From assembly GCF_030717955.1 (NCBI RefSeq), contig NZ_JAUZVY010000006.1:186001-250000 (forward strand): a stretch of 64,000 nt of DNA, read 5' to 3'. The stretch is from Alkalimonas delamerensis. GTDB taxonomy: Bacteria; Pseudomonadota; Gammaproteobacteria; Enterobacterales; Alteromonadaceae. The position numbers were made by a program, and so were the translations under genes. Below the pieces are notes generated by a model. That model was given only the letters and a program-made list of their open reading frames with translations, searched no databases and was not told where the DNA came from. Position 1 is the first letter of the stretch. Each line of letters begins with the position of its first letter. Below are positions 35,018-44,018 of this stretch, in pieces.

Positions 35018-37430
35018 TGCGCAGCGCCTTCACCGGATCGGTTAGCAGCACCCGTCGCAGTGGCACAAAGCTGCAGAGCAGGGCGGCCAACGCCAACAGC
35101 GCCAGCAAGACCGCTACCAGACTCCAGTTGGCTTGAAACATCAGCTCGGGTTGGGTGCGGCTGATGCCGGCCAGAAAAAAGAAGCAGGAAAAGCCCAGCA
35201 GCAGCGCCGCCGCTATTGGCTGCGCCAGCTTAACCAGGTTGTCTTTTAGCAATTGCTTTAAGCTGGCCCCCATCGCCATTTCTACCCCTAGCTGATACCG
35301 CCGGGCCTGCACCAGATAAATCACTATACCGGCAATACCGGCCAGCACCGTCAGTAGGCTCATCAGTGCCAGGGTAGCCGCCAAAGCCGCTGCCAGCCGG
35401 TGTGCCAGCGAAAAGCGATGAAAAGCGGCCGCTACCGTAGTGAGTTCAATTAAATCGAGCCGTGGATCCTGCTGGCGCAGCAGCTCCAGCAAAGCGGTAT
35501 CGGTTAAGGCGTCACCGGGATTCAGCTTAAGCAGATAGCTGTAGTCACGCCAGCCGGGATTTTCTGACGGGTAAAACACTTCATCCACTTCATAGCTGGG
35601 GTCGCCGGGGAAGTTGGTATTGGCCACCACGCCGATGATTTGCCGCTGGGTACTGTCCTGATAAATGGATAGCGTTTGCCCCAATGCAGGCTTGCCGGAA
35701 GTGCGGGCAATGCGATCAGCCAATCGCTGATTAATAATCAGCGGGTAATGTTCCAGCCCGACTTGCTCGGCAGTAAAATCCTGACCACTCAACTCAAGAC
35801 CATAAAATTGGAAGTAACCTGGCAGCACCCGAATGATACGGGCCGAGGTGATGACTTCCCCTTGCGCGTTGCTAACCGTATCCTGATTACGCACCCGGGG
35901 GGCGCGCGGCTCAGATACCGCAGTAACTTGTTGCACCTGAGGCAAAGCAACCAGATTTTGCAGCAAGGCCCGATGTTGGTTTTGCCGCTGCTCGCGGTTG
36001 TCCAAGTCGCTGTAGTTGACTGTAATGGACCACAGCTCAGTGCTGTCGATACCAGTCGGTCGGTTGGCTTCTGTCCAGGTGGCAACAAAGACATGGGCGG
36101 TCGCCAGCAGCACCAGCAAAGACAGCATCAGCTGCACCCCGATTAAAGTATGCGCCACCCCTTGCTTGAGCTGCTTACCGGCCCCTTTGCCACTGCTTTG
36201 CAAACTGGCCATCAACTGCTGCTCGCGCACACCGCTAAGCTCAATCCAGCTAAACAGCAAGGCGATCACAAGCAGCACCAGGGCAGTGAGCAGCAACATC
36301 ATGCCATCAATACGCAGCGCACTGATGCGTGGCAGTTGCTCACTGGCCACATTGGCAATGACGCCAAAACCCAACCAGGTCAACAGCAGCGCCAGCAAGC
36401 CAGCCCCGGCCAGCAAGGCGATATTGTGGCGAAACACCTGCAGAAACATTTGCTTTTTGCTGGCACCAAAGGCGTAGCAGACCGCTAGCGGCTGCAGCCG
36501 CTTGACTGCCCGAGCCAGCTGCATGCTGGATAAGTTGACCAGTGCAATTAAGGTAAGCAGCGACACCCCGGCCATCAGCATCAACACCAAACGGCCGGAG
36601 TCGCCCTGAATTTGTTGGCGCAGTGGTACCACTTTGCCGTAATACTCAAACACTCCTTGAAAGTCAGGATGCCGCTCGGCTGAGGCTTGCTTTAACAGCT
36701 GGTAAGCTTCGGCATTGGCCTCTTGCACGCTAACGCCTGGCTTTAACCGGCCTAGCGCAGCAAAACCTCCCGAGTAGCCATCAAAACCGCGAATATCAAC
36801 AAACTCATCCATATCCAGCGGCAGCCAGATGGCTTCATGCGCATCGGTAAAACCCGGCAACTCCAGCGCCTGTTTCACCACCCCTATCACGGTAAACTGG
36901 CGCTGATTGAGTTGAACGCTTTGGCCGATAATATCCGGCCGAGCGCCATAATGCTGCTGCCAGATGGCCTGACTGAGCACTACCGAGGGCTGCTTATTGC
37001 CCATTTGTTCTTGCTCGTTAAAAAGCCGACCCAATAAAGGCTCTACCCCCATCACCTCAAAAATATCGTGCGCGCCAAACAGAACCGGAACGCTTGGCCG
37101 TGTTGGCTGATCCAGCAGCTTGTACTCCGTTTGAAAGCTAAAATACACCGCCATCTGCTGCAGAAACTGACTTTTTTCCTGCAGGTCAAACAAAGTCTGT
37201 ACATTGCTGGCTTGATGCACGGCTCCCTGATAATTCAGCTCACCGCCGACAAAATAAAGCTCGCGATCATTCTGATAAGGCAGGGGCGCAAAGAAGGTAA
37301 TATTGACCAAACTCAGCACACTAAATAGCAGTGTCAGGGTAAAGACCAGGCTGACCACGACGGTCAAATAGTAGTGCCGGGATTGCTGAAAGCTGCGCCA
37401 AAGCATTGGCCAGATTAGCCGCCCATTCAT
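35010..37430 (-). CDS. MacB/FtsX-type ABC transporter permease
   Basis: 806 residues with two tandem halves. Each has a membrane helix, a periplasmic MacB_PCD-like domain and an FtsX bundle of three helices (about 285-400 and 690-790). The C-terminus VPLRRVLLTDPVKALRNE is the classic FtsX ending. Permeases of this long type mechanically couple ATP hydrolysis to periplasmic work, such as exporting peptides or lipoproteins. It overlaps the ATPase gene by 4 bp and forms an operon with the ATPase and the HlyD-type adaptor. No TolC-type channel gene is nearby. Confidence 0.9.
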   Translation of the reverse strand: MNGRLIWPMLWRSFQQSRHYYLTVVVSLVFTLTLLFSVLSLVNITFFAPLPYQNDRELYFVGGELNYQGAVHQASNVQTLFDLQEKSQFLQQMAVYFSFQTEYKLLDQPTRPSVPVLFGAHDIFEVMGVEPLLGRLFNEQEQMGNKQPSVVLSQAIWQQHYGARPDIIGQSVQLNQRQFTVIGVVKQALELPGFTDAHEAIWLPLDMDEFVDIRGFDGYSGGFAALGRLKPGVSVQEANAEAYQLLKQASAERHPDFQGVFEYYGKVVPLRQQIQGDSGRLVLMLMAGVSLLTLIALVNLSSMQLARAVKRLQPLAVCYAFGASKKQMFLQVFRHNIALLAGAGLLALLLTWLGFGVIANVASEQLPRISALRIDGMMLLLTALVLLVIALLFSWIELSGVREQQLMASLQSSGKGAGKQLKQGVAHTLIGVQLMLSLLVLLATAHVFVATWTEANRPTGIDSTELWSITVNYSDLDNREQRQNQHRALLQNLVALPQVQQVTAVSEPRAPRVRNQDTVSNAQGEVITSARIIRVLPGYFQFYGLELSGQDFTAEQVGLEHYPLIINQRLADRIARTSGKPALGQTLSIYQDSTQRQIIGVVANTNFPGDPSYEVDEVFYPSENPGWRDYSYLLKLNPGDALTDTALLELLRQQDPRLDLIELTTVAAAFHRFSLAHRLAAALAATLALMSLLTVLAGIAGIVIYLVQARRYQLGVEMAMGASLKQLLKDNLVKLAQPIAAALLLGFSCFFFLAGISRTQPELMFQANWSLVAVLLALLALAALLCSFVPLRRVLLTDPVKALRNE

Positions 37431-38140
37431 GCCACTTGCTCCTCTGCATCAGTCTGCAGTGCCTCGGCGGCGACCACCTGACCATCCAGCAAATGGATCT
37501 GTCGGTGCGCCATAGTGGCGTAGCGCGGGTCGTGGGTGACCAGTACGATGGTGGTGCCCTGGCGGTGCAAATCGGCCAGCAATGCCATTACCGCATCGCC
37601 ATTTTTCGAGTCCAGGTTACCGGTCGGCTCATCCACCAGCATAATGCCGGAGTCGGCCGCTAAGGCCCGGGCAATCGACACCCGCTGCTGCTGACCACCG
37701 GATAGCTGGTTAGGAAAAAGTGCCGCTTTATCGGCCAGACCCACCTTTTCCAGACACTCCAGCGCCCGTGCCTGGCGCTGTTTAACACTGTCGCCACGGT
37801 ATTTCAGCGGCAGGGCGACATTATCCAGCACGCTGTATTCATCAATCAGATTAAAGGCCTGAAACACAAAGCCAATACGGCGGCTGCGCATCTGCGCCCG
37901 CTGCTCGGCATTCATATCCGACACCAGTAGGCCATCGATGTAATACTCACCACTATCAGCAGTATCCAGCAGCCCCAAAATATTGAGTAAGGTAGATTTA
38001 CCACAGCCAGAAGGGCCGCAAATCGCCACGTAGTCACCTTCGTGCACGCTAAAACTGACGCCATTGAGCACCGCTTGCTGTTGCTGGCCGGATTGAAAGA
38101 CTTTTTTCAGTTGTTTTACTTTGAGTACATCGGTTTTCAT
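37427..38140 (-). CDS. MacB/LolD-type ABC transporter ATPase
   Basis: 237 residues, a typical MacB/LolD ATP-binding subunit. Walker A GPSGCGKST is near residue 39, the signature is LSGGQQQRVSIARAL, Walker B is IMLVDEPTGNLD, and the switch His is in VTHDPRYA. It powers the permease encoded next to it, and the 4-bp overlap with that gene implies coupled translation. A 10-bp gap separates it from the adaptor gene upstream. Confidence 0.95.
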   Translation of the reverse strand: MKTDVLKVKQLKKVFQSGQQQQAVLNGVSFSVHEGDYVAICGPSGCGKSTLLNILGLLDTADSGEYYIDGLLVSDMNAEQRAQMRSRRIGFVFQAFNLIDEYSVLDNVALPLKYRGDSVKQRQARALECLEKVGLADKAALFPNQLSGGQQQRVSIARALAADSGIMLVDEPTGNLDSKNGDAVMALLADLHRQGTTIVLVTHDPRYATMAHRQIHLLDGQVVAAEALQTDAEEQVA

Positions 38141-38150
38141 CGTTCAATCC

Positions 38151-39380
38151 TTACTGAGTCAGTTTCAGTTGCCGCACACTGCTATCAAGCTGCAGATCGC
38201 TGATAATAATACGGTCGCCCGGGTTTAAGCCCGACACCACTTCGATTTGCTGGCCAGATACCTTGCCAAATTGCACCGGCACCCGGCTGGCCACTTGATT
38301 GGCATCCAGTTTAAACAGCTCAACCCGTGCATCTTCGGCCACCCCAGCCGGGCGGTCGACAAAGCTGACCTGGCCACGGCTTTGGCCATGAATGCGCGCA
38401 TCCACCATCTGCATTGGCCGGATATCGGCGGATAATTGCTCGGGCAATAAAATATCCACCTGCACCGCGCCATCGGCCACCACAGGATCTATCCGCACCA
38501 CCTGACCGGTGACAATGCCATGGCGGGTATCAACTTCAGCCGTAGCCCCTGTTTGCAACAGCCGTACCTGCATTTGCGGCACTTTGACCTCGGCGACCAA
38601 AGGCGACAAGCTGCCAACCAGCGCCAGTTCATCGCCAACATTGACGCTCTGGCCCAAACTGACCGGCAAGCGCTGCAGCACACCAGCCAAACCTGCCCGC
38701 ACCACCAATTGCTGCAACTGACTGGTAGCATTGGCAAGCTCGGCTTCCGCCTGCTGAATATCTTCTTGCTGGATCAATAAATACTGCTGATGCACTTCCT
38801 GCAAGGTGGCGAGCTTTTGTTGCTCCAATTGATAGCGCTCGGCCAGCTGCTCAGCCCGGGCCCGGCTGCGCCTGGCATCCATCGCCGAAATAATGCCGGC
38901 TTCAGCCAGCGGCGCTTCGGCTTCTACCTGCAAAGCGGCCAGCTCGGATTCGGATTTCAGTTCGGCCAAACGCGAGCTTTGCTCCAAAATTTCGCGTTGC
39001 TGTTCCAGCGCCAGCCGGCGGCTGTTGCTGCGCTTGTTGTGCAGATTGGCCAACGCCTGCTGAGCGGCAATTTCTAAGGCAGGATTTTTTAACGTCAGGA
39101 TCACCGTATCCGGCTCGACCACGGCACCCGGGCGCAACTTAATTTCATCCACCGTCGCCATGCTGCTGGCAGTCAGCAAACGCTGATTTTGCGATTGCAA
39201 GCTGCCATAGCCGGTCACGCGCTGGATAAAGTCGCCACTTTGCACCGTCGCCACGCTGACACTGGATGCATTCATATAATGCAGCCCACCGGCAAAGCCG
39301 ATGCTCCAGCCGCTGATTAGCAATAAAGCAGACACCAAACCAACAGCGCTGTAGACCAGCGTACTTAAATTGGCTTTCAC
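38151..39380 (-). CDS. HlyD/MacA-type periplasmic adaptor
   Basis: 409 residues. One N-terminal membrane helix (about 8-30) anchors the protein. A biotinyl-lipoyl half-motif, a coiled-coil hairpin (about 100-215, rich in Glu, Gln and Leu), the second lipoyl half (AGLAGVLQRLPVSLGQSV) and a beta-barrel domain follow. It links the inner-membrane ABC permease to an outer channel. Translation starts at GTG (39380), directly behind an unusual run of eight C/G pairs that forms the ribosome-binding region. First gene of the exporter operon. Confidence 0.88.
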   Translation of the reverse strand: MKANLSTLVYSAVGLVSALLLISGWSIGFAGGLHYMNASSVSVATVQSGDFIQRVTGYGSLQSQNQRLLTASSMATVDEIKLRPGAVVEPDTVILTLKNPALEIAAQQALANLHNKRSNSRRLALEQQREILEQSSRLAELKSESELAALQVEAEAPLAEAGIISAMDARRSRARAEQLAERYQLEQQKLATLQEVHQQYLLIQQEDIQQAEAELANATSQLQQLVVRAGLAGVLQRLPVSLGQSVNVGDELALVGSLSPLVAEVKVPQMQVRLLQTGATAEVDTRHGIVTGQVVRIDPVVADGAVQVDILLPEQLSADIRPMQMVDARIHGQSRGQVSFVDRPAGVAEDARVELFKLDANQVASRVPVQFGKVSGQQIEVVSGLNPGDRIIISDLQLDSSVRQLKLTQ

Positions 39381-39762
39381 TCCCCCCCCAAATTAACTTT
39401 GCATATTAATTTCTTTACAATTGAGAGTATGGAAAAAAGGCAGGTAGCACAATAATTTTTTTCATTTTTCACAACTTGACGCCACCCCCTCTACTTGATG
39501 ACAATAAAGTGGAGATAGCAAGCTAACAGATCTGTGAATAAGTGACTTCAAATAGATGGGTAGTCTTTGGGCATAAGCTACCCCCAATAGACAGCTGCCA
39601 TTCCAAGGAAAAAGCAGGCCAAACAGTGCTCTTTATCAGTTAACTCTGGAGCATTGGGAAATCAGTCTAACTTCACAGCGCTTGCTAATCAGCCCAGCTA
39701 ACTAACAAATCCGACTATTGACACTTTTTGCTGTATTCATTGATAAAGCTCTATGCCCTTCA
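39381..39762. other. Intergenic region, no gene seen
   Basis: AT-rich stretch between the exporter operon and the Sel1 gene. The only clear structure is the C8 run at 39382-39389 next to the adaptor start. A promoter for the exporter presumably lies here on the minus strand, but no convincing -35/-10 pair was found. Codon-like frames inside are short and lack ribosome-binding sites. Confidence 0.5.
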
Positions 39763-39790
39763 AAAAGAAAAGCCTGGTCACCCAGGCTTT
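39763..39790 (-). terminator. Intrinsic terminator after the Sel1-repeat gene
   Basis: On the minus strand, AAAGCCTGG pairs with CCAGGCTTT around a GTGA loop and is followed by a T-rich run (TCTTTTT). It lies about 21 nt past the stop. Confidence 0.85.
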
Positions 39791-39810
39791 CACTGCAAAA
39801 AGGTAGAAGC

Positions 39811-40728
39811 TTAACAGCCATCCGAGGGGTCAACCAGGTCAGGCAAAATATCATACCAGCACTCACCATGCCGCACGCTGCGGGATATGCAGTTGCTGGC
39901 AGGTCCCGCTTCACCACATAAACGGCCGATGATGCGGGTCCCTGTCCCTGGGCGGTTGTAAATATTGGCTCTACGAAAGTTGGACTCAATAAAGCCCAAC
40001 ACATCCTCTGGTGAATTGCGACCACCAAATACTTCGATCCGCTCAACATCAAAGGCTGCTGTTAAACTGGCCAGATATTCCTCACTTACTGCATCGTCGT
40101 TGTCCAGTGCAGCTATGACCTGCTTTAAATAAACCTGAGCGTCTTTGTAATTACTGATGGCCAGATTCCGCAGGAGAGTGCCGGCACGAACCAGATCCAC
40201 ATCGGTACCGACGCCACTCATGTACAGTTGCGCTAAAAAATACTGCGAGGGTACATGTGCTTGAGCCGAGGCTTGCTCCAGCAGCGCAATGGCTTTGGCA
40301 TCAAGCTCTGGAGTCTCCTGTTGCAACCACAGCATGGCCTGATGTTTTAATGCTGGATTGTAATCACGACCTACGGCCCGCGCCAAAAACATATCGGCTC
40401 TCTCACTATTCTGGGCCAGGTGGACTCCCTCTCGATACCAGTTCGATATCAGCAACTCAGAGGCTGGATCACCCCGGTTGGCCGCTCGGCGCAACAATCG
40501 CACAGCCTTCGCGGAGTCTTGCTCCACGCCATCACCATTCGCATAAGCAGTTGCCACCACTATGGCTGCTAAGGTACTGCCATGATTGGCACGACGCTCA
40601 AGATGCCTTAACGTATTGACACAATCTTCGGTATCGCAAAAGGCCTGAACACTCTCATCCGTTGCATGCGCAGGTACAGCAAAAGCCGAAACTAGGCACA
40701 AAGTAGCGGCCATTGTTAAGATTTTCAT
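39811..40728 (-). CDS. Exported Sel1-like repeat protein
   Basis: 305 residues with a signal peptide ending VPAHA (about residue 22). The central part (about residues 45-200) holds Sel1-type helical repeats (for example AAIVVATAYANGDGVEQDSAKAV and QYFLAQLYMSGVGTDVDLVRA), which build protein-binding scaffolds. Six cysteines, paired near the ends, fit a disulfide-bonded periplasmic protein. The partner is unknown. It is monocistronic and has its own terminator. Confidence 0.85.
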   Translation of the reverse strand: MKILTMAATLCLVSAFAVPAHATDESVQAFCDTEDCVNTLRHLERRANHGSTLAAIVVATAYANGDGVEQDSAKAVRLLRRAANRGDPASELLISNWYREGVHLAQNSERADMFLARAVGRDYNPALKHQAMLWLQQETPELDAKAIALLEQASAQAHVPSQYFLAQLYMSGVGTDVDLVRAGTLLRNLAISNYKDAQVYLKQVIAALDNDDAVSEEYLASLTAAFDVERIEVFGGRNSPEDVLGFIESNFRRANIYNRPGTGTRIIGRLCGEAGPASNCISRSVRHGECWYDILPDLVDPSDGC

Positions 40729-40799
40729 AATTTCATCCTCAAATAATGACTTTTATTTGTAGCAACAAATAAACAAAAAATCAAATTTGAGAACAACGT

Positions 40800-40834
40800 A
40801 TCTTGCCGGCCCTGCGGAACAGGACCGGTAAGAT
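40800..40834 (-). terminator. Hairpin directly after glmU
   Basis: ATCTT-G-CCGG-C-CCTG pairs with CAGG-A-CCGG-T-AAGAT around a 5-nt loop, with one mismatch and one G-U pair. It begins 3 nt past the glmU stop. There is no T run on the minus strand, so it may act as a transcript-end stabiliser or a factor-dependent terminator. Confidence 0.5.
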
Positions 40835-40836
40835 GG

Positions 40837-42201
40837 TTAGGCTTTTTGCTTCACTGGCCGCTGCCAGTCGGTGATATGGCGCTGTTTGGCGCGGGCGACG
40901 ACCAGTTCGTGGTCACCGGCGTCTTTGGTCAGCACTGAGCCTGCCGCTATGGTGGCGTTTTCACCGACCGTGACCGGTGCCACCAGGGCGCTGTTGGAGC
41001 CGATAAAGGCACCGTCTTTGATGGTGGTCACAAACTTATTGGCGCCGTCGTAGTTGCAGGTAATGGTACCGGCACCAACATTGACCTTAGCACCGATGAT
41101 CGCATCACCCAAGTAAGTCAGGTGATTGGCTTTGGAGCCTTTGCCAAGGGTGGTTTTTTTCATCTCGACAAAGTTGCCGACATGGCTATCATCCAGCATC
41201 ACGCTGTCTGGCCGCAGGCGGGCATAAGGGCCCACCGAGCAATCAGCGCCGACAGTGGCTTTTTCAATCATCGAGTTGGGTTTAATTTCGGTGTTATCAC
41301 CGATAGTACAGTCTTTTAGAATACAGTTAGCGCCGATGGTAACACCTTTACCCAGCACCACGCGGCCTTCAAAAATCACGTTGATATCGATCATTACGTC
41401 ATTGCCTACTTCAACCGTACCGCGCACATCAATACGCGCCGGATCGCGCAAGTTAGCACCAGCCAGCATCAGCTCTTCAGCTTGGCGTTGCTGGTAAGCA
41501 CGCTCTAACGCGGCTAATTGCACTCTGTTGTTGGCACCTTCCACTTCCATCGGATCTTGCGGCTGGGCAGTGGCAATTTCAACGCCTTCGGCGTGTGCCA
41601 TCGCAATCACATCGGTGAGGTAGTATTCGCCCTGGGCATTGTTGTTCGATAAGCGGCTTAACCAGTTTTTTAACTGCTTGCCGGGCAGCGCCATAATGCC
41701 GCTATTAACTTCATTGATTTGCAGCTGCTCGGGCGTGGCGTCTTTTTGCTCAACAATGCCAACCACCTTGCCGTTTTCACGCACAATGCGGCCATAGCCG
41801 GTTGGGTTGGTCAGATTAACAGTTAGAATGGCCAAACCATCAGCAGGTTTGACTGCCAGCAGTTGCTGCAGAGTTTCCAACCGGGTTAAAGGCACATCGC
41901 CGTACAACACCAGCACGGTATCCTCATCGGCGATATTCGGCACCGCCTGCGCCACCGCATGGCCGGTGCCCAGTTGCTCGGCCTGCAGCACCCAATGCAA
42001 CGCCTGCTCGCCAAGTGTGCTTTGTAACGCTTCAGCACCATAGCCATAGACCAGCTGCGGCTTATCGGAGCCCAAAGCGCGGGCGGTATCAATCACGTGC
42101 TGCACCATCGGCCGTTCGGCCACACGGTGCAATACCTTGGGCAAGTCCGATTTCATCCGTGTGCCTTTACCGGCCGCCAGTATCACTACATTCAATGCCA
42201 T
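40837..42201 (-). CDS. glmU: Bifunctional UDP-GlcNAc pyrophosphorylase / glucosamine-1-phosphate acetyltransferase
   Basis: Makes UDP-GlcNAc from glucosamine-1-phosphate in two steps, in the cytoplasm. 454 residues, standard length. The N-terminal uridyltransferase has LAAGKGTRMKSDLPKVLH and the UTP and Mg sites (YGDVPL). The C-terminal left-handed beta-helix carries the acetyltransferase residues (GNFVEMKKTTLGKGSKANHLTYLGD, TITCNYDGANK). glmU usually follows atpC directly in gammaproteobacteria. Here it is 15 kb from it but on the same strand. Confidence 0.98.
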   Translation of the reverse strand: MALNVVILAAGKGTRMKSDLPKVLHRVAERPMVQHVIDTARALGSDKPQLVYGYGAEALQSTLGEQALHWVLQAEQLGTGHAVAQAVPNIADEDTVLVLYGDVPLTRLETLQQLLAVKPADGLAILTVNLTNPTGYGRIVRENGKVVGIVEQKDATPEQLQINEVNSGIMALPGKQLKNWLSRLSNNNAQGEYYLTDVIAMAHAEGVEIATAQPQDPMEVEGANNRVQLAALERAYQQRQAEELMLAGANLRDPARIDVRGTVEVGNDVMIDINVIFEGRVVLGKGVTIGANCILKDCTIGDNTEIKPNSMIEKATVGADCSVGPYARLRPDSVMLDDSHVGNFVEMKKTTLGKGSKANHLTYLGDAIIGAKVNVGAGTITCNYDGANKFVTTIKDGAFIGSNSALVAPVTVGENATIAAGSVLTKDAGDHELVVARAKQRHITDWQRPVKQKA

Positions 42202-42265
42202 AACGATGCTTCCTTTGTTCGTAATGGCACTATTCTACCGAAATTACCGCCCGATTACAGGGCAT

Positions 42266-42640
42266 TTACCCCTGTGGACGCAGCACAAAGTTTTGCTGTT
42301 GGCTAAGCGGCTCCATATCCTCCGGCTCAATCAGCTCAAAGCCAACCCGAACCTTGGACGGATACAAACTGGGATAGCTGATCGAGGTTAAGCGAATGCC
42401 AATGCTGCTGTCATGGCTTTGCAGCACAAAGTCTTTCGACAGTTGCAACTGGTGGGCATGGCGCTTTTGGGTCCAGAAGCTTAGATCCATGTCACCCGTG
42501 CTGGCTAAGGAAGCCGGCTGCCACAGCTCCGGGCTTAGCGTCACTCTGGGCGTTTGATACCATTGCCAGCCATACAGAGAAGCTAGGCTCAGCACCGGGC
42601 TTCCCAACAGCAAGGCGATAAGCAGGCGCCGCTTAGACAT
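42266..42640 (-). CDS. Small anchored protein of unknown function next to a CPBP protease
   Basis: 124 residues. A hydrophobic N-terminal segment (about 5-25) anchors or exports the protein; the remainder is a short beta-rich domain. The family is not recognised. The start overlaps the end of the CPBP protease gene by 8 bp, so the two are probably translated together. Confidence 0.65.
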   Translation of the reverse strand: MSKRRLLIALLLGSPVLSLASLYGWQWYQTPRVTLSPELWQPASLASTGDMDLSFWTQKRHAHQLQLSKDFVLQSHDSSIGIRLTSISYPSLYPSKVRVGFELIEPEDMEPLSQQQNFVLRPQG

Positions 42641-43418
42641 AACCTAGCCAGTTGATCAGGATAAATGCCAGCAGATTATTCGCCGCATGCATTGCCATCG
42701 GCACATAGACCGAACCGGTTTTTTCCCGCGCCAGTCCCAGAATTAAGCTAAAGCTAAACAGCATGGCCAAAATTAACAGCGGGTACTGGCCGGCGTGGAT
42801 CAAGGTGAACAGTACCGAGGTCAGCAACAAGGTACCCCACAAACCCAGAAAGCTGTTGCGCCAGGCTTGAAAGAAGTAGCCACGAAACACCAGTTCCTCT
42901 AGCACCGGCGCTACCAGCACCATGGTGACAAAAAGCCCCAGATGACGCACCCCCACCAGGGCTTCAATAAACTCCCCCGACTCTACCGGCCACAACCAGT
43001 TGATCAGCCAGGCCGACGCGTAATACAGCGCAAAAGCACCCAACCAGGGCAAGTAGCGCTTGGCCGCGACCGGTGTTAATGCCAAGGTTTGTGTCCAGCG
43101 CTGCTGCGGCAAGCTGGCTGCTTTAAGCAACACCAGCAGCACAGGGATGGCGGTCACCAAATACATCCAGGTGATGCCATTGGGGCTGATCAAATGCGCA
43201 CTTATCCAGGCCTGGCTCTCTGCCTGTGACAAATCCGGCTGAGTGGCGGTACCATAAATCACAGCGCCAATGCCATACACAAATGCCGCTACAAAGTAAG
43301 TCACCACCATGGCCAGCAAAAACTTGATGGAACGGCTAAAAGGTTGAGCCGTTGTCGATGTTTGCGGCTGCTCAATGGCTTCAGCTGCCGGCGCTTCGTT
43401 CAGTGTCTGAGTTGTCAT
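42633..43418 (-). CDS. CPBP (CAAX/Abi) family intramembrane glutamic protease
   Basis: 261 residues from the ATG at 43418, which has AAGGAA upstream; a longer frame lacks support. About seven membrane helices. All three CPBP motifs are intact: EELVFR with Glu174, Glu175 and Arg179; FTLIH with His208; and HAANN with His244 and Asn247 or Asn248. Such proteases cleave membrane peptides and in bacteria often serve bacteriocin immunity, peptide maturation or regulator cleavage. Two small genes for an exported protein and a membrane peptide lie immediately upstream and could encode its substrates. Confidence 0.9.
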   Translation of the reverse strand: MTTQTLNEAPAAEAIEQPQTSTTAQPFSRSIKFLLAMVVTYFVAAFVYGIGAVIYGTATQPDLSQAESQAWISAHLISPNGITWMYLVTAIPVLLVLLKAASLPQQRWTQTLALTPVAAKRYLPWLGAFALYYASAWLINWLWPVESGEFIEALVGVRHLGLFVTMVLVAPVLEELVFRGYFFQAWRNSFLGLWGTLLLTSVLFTLIHAGQYPLLILAMLFSFSLILGLAREKTGSVYVPMAMHAANNLLAFILINWLGYV

Positions 43419-43434
43419 GTTGTGTTCCTTGTTA

Positions 43435-43569
43435 TCAAAGCGGCAGGTACCAGCCCAATGGCACCATGGTATTGAGCAGCGCAATCAGCCCCTGCTGCAG
43501 AGCCAGGCACAGCAACAACCAACAGCCATAGCTCAAAATGGGCATGCATTTATTAATCACTGGTTTCAT
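43435..43569 (-). CDS. Small 44-residue membrane peptide
   Basis: An ATG at 43567-43569 with AGGTAG 8 nt upstream opens 44 codons ending in TGA, 16 bp before the CPBP protease start. The peptide begins MKPVINKCMPIL and has one strongly hydrophobic helix with three cysteines (including LLLCLAL), ending WYLPL. It is too small for a confident family call. Its position between an exported protein and a membrane protease makes it a possible substrate or partner. Confidence 0.55.
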   Translation of the reverse strand: MKPVINKCMPILSYGCWLLLCLALQQGLIALLNTMVPLGWYLPL

Positions 43570-43596
43570 AAAGTGCTACCTGCCATGTTTTATTCT

Positions 43597-43851
43597 TTAG
43601 TTGCGCTCTGGCAACACCAGCTGGATGGACTGCTGCAACAACTGTTTTACTTGCTGCTGCAATTGCTGTTTCGTGCTTTGCTTTAGCACTACCAGTTGGT
43701 CTTGCAGTTGTTGTCGTAAATCCTGCTGAATGTATTGTGTCAGTTCCGGCAAAGCATCGTCTTGCCCAGTTAGTTCCGCAGCAGTCAAAGGTAAGCTGCT
43801 CACAGACAAAATGGCGATAGCAGCGGCATAGCGTTTTAGTGATGTTTTCAT
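43597..43851 (-). CDS. Small exported glutamine-rich protein
   Basis: 84 residues from the ATG at 43851 preceded by GGAGG (a frame to 43863 lacks a site). A signal peptide ends near LTAAEL. The mature part of about 60 residues is Gln- and Leu-rich with heptad-like spacing (LRQQLQDQLVVLKQSTKQQL), so probably an amphipathic or coiled-coil helix, ending SIQLVLPERN. It resembles in size and layout the small exported protein at 50441, and each accompanies a winged-helix membrane regulator. Function unknown. Confidence 0.7.
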   Translation of the reverse strand: MKTSLKRYAAAIAILSVSSLPLTAAELTGQDDALPELTQYIQQDLRQQLQDQLVVLKQSTKQQLQQQVKQLLQQSIQLVLPERN

Positions 43852-43954
43852 AGGTGCCTCCAATGGCGTTTGTTTAAGACAACGCCAGCTTAGGCAGAGC
43901 AGGGTACAAAGACGATAACGGTGGCAGGACTTTGCTGTGACAAAGTAGGGATTT

Positions 43955-43977
43955 AGGTTATAACCAAGTTATAACCT
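43955..43977. promoter_or_regulatory. 23-bp palindrome upstream of the small exported protein gene
   Basis: AGGTTATAAC and GTTATAACCT are perfect 10-bp arms around CAA. It sits about 104-126 bp upstream of the gene at 43851. The minus-strand core GTTATAACTTGGT recurs upstream of the M16 peptidase gene (49514-49526), suggesting one regulator for both. Confidence 0.65.
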
Positions 43978-44018
43978 ATAAAGAAACAATAAAATCATAA
44001 GGCTGTAACTATAAACTA

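Noticed and set aside
39470..39510. TTGACG with a possible downstream -10 on the plus strand
   Set aside because: No plus-strand gene or conserved structure follows; the next plus-strand frames overlap the Sel1 gene and its terminator.
39620..39650. Sequence resembling the arm of the 57-bp repeat (AGTGCTCTTTATCAGTTAAC)
   Set aside because: It needs an inserted base to align and has no second arm nearby, so chance similarity is as likely as a decayed copy.
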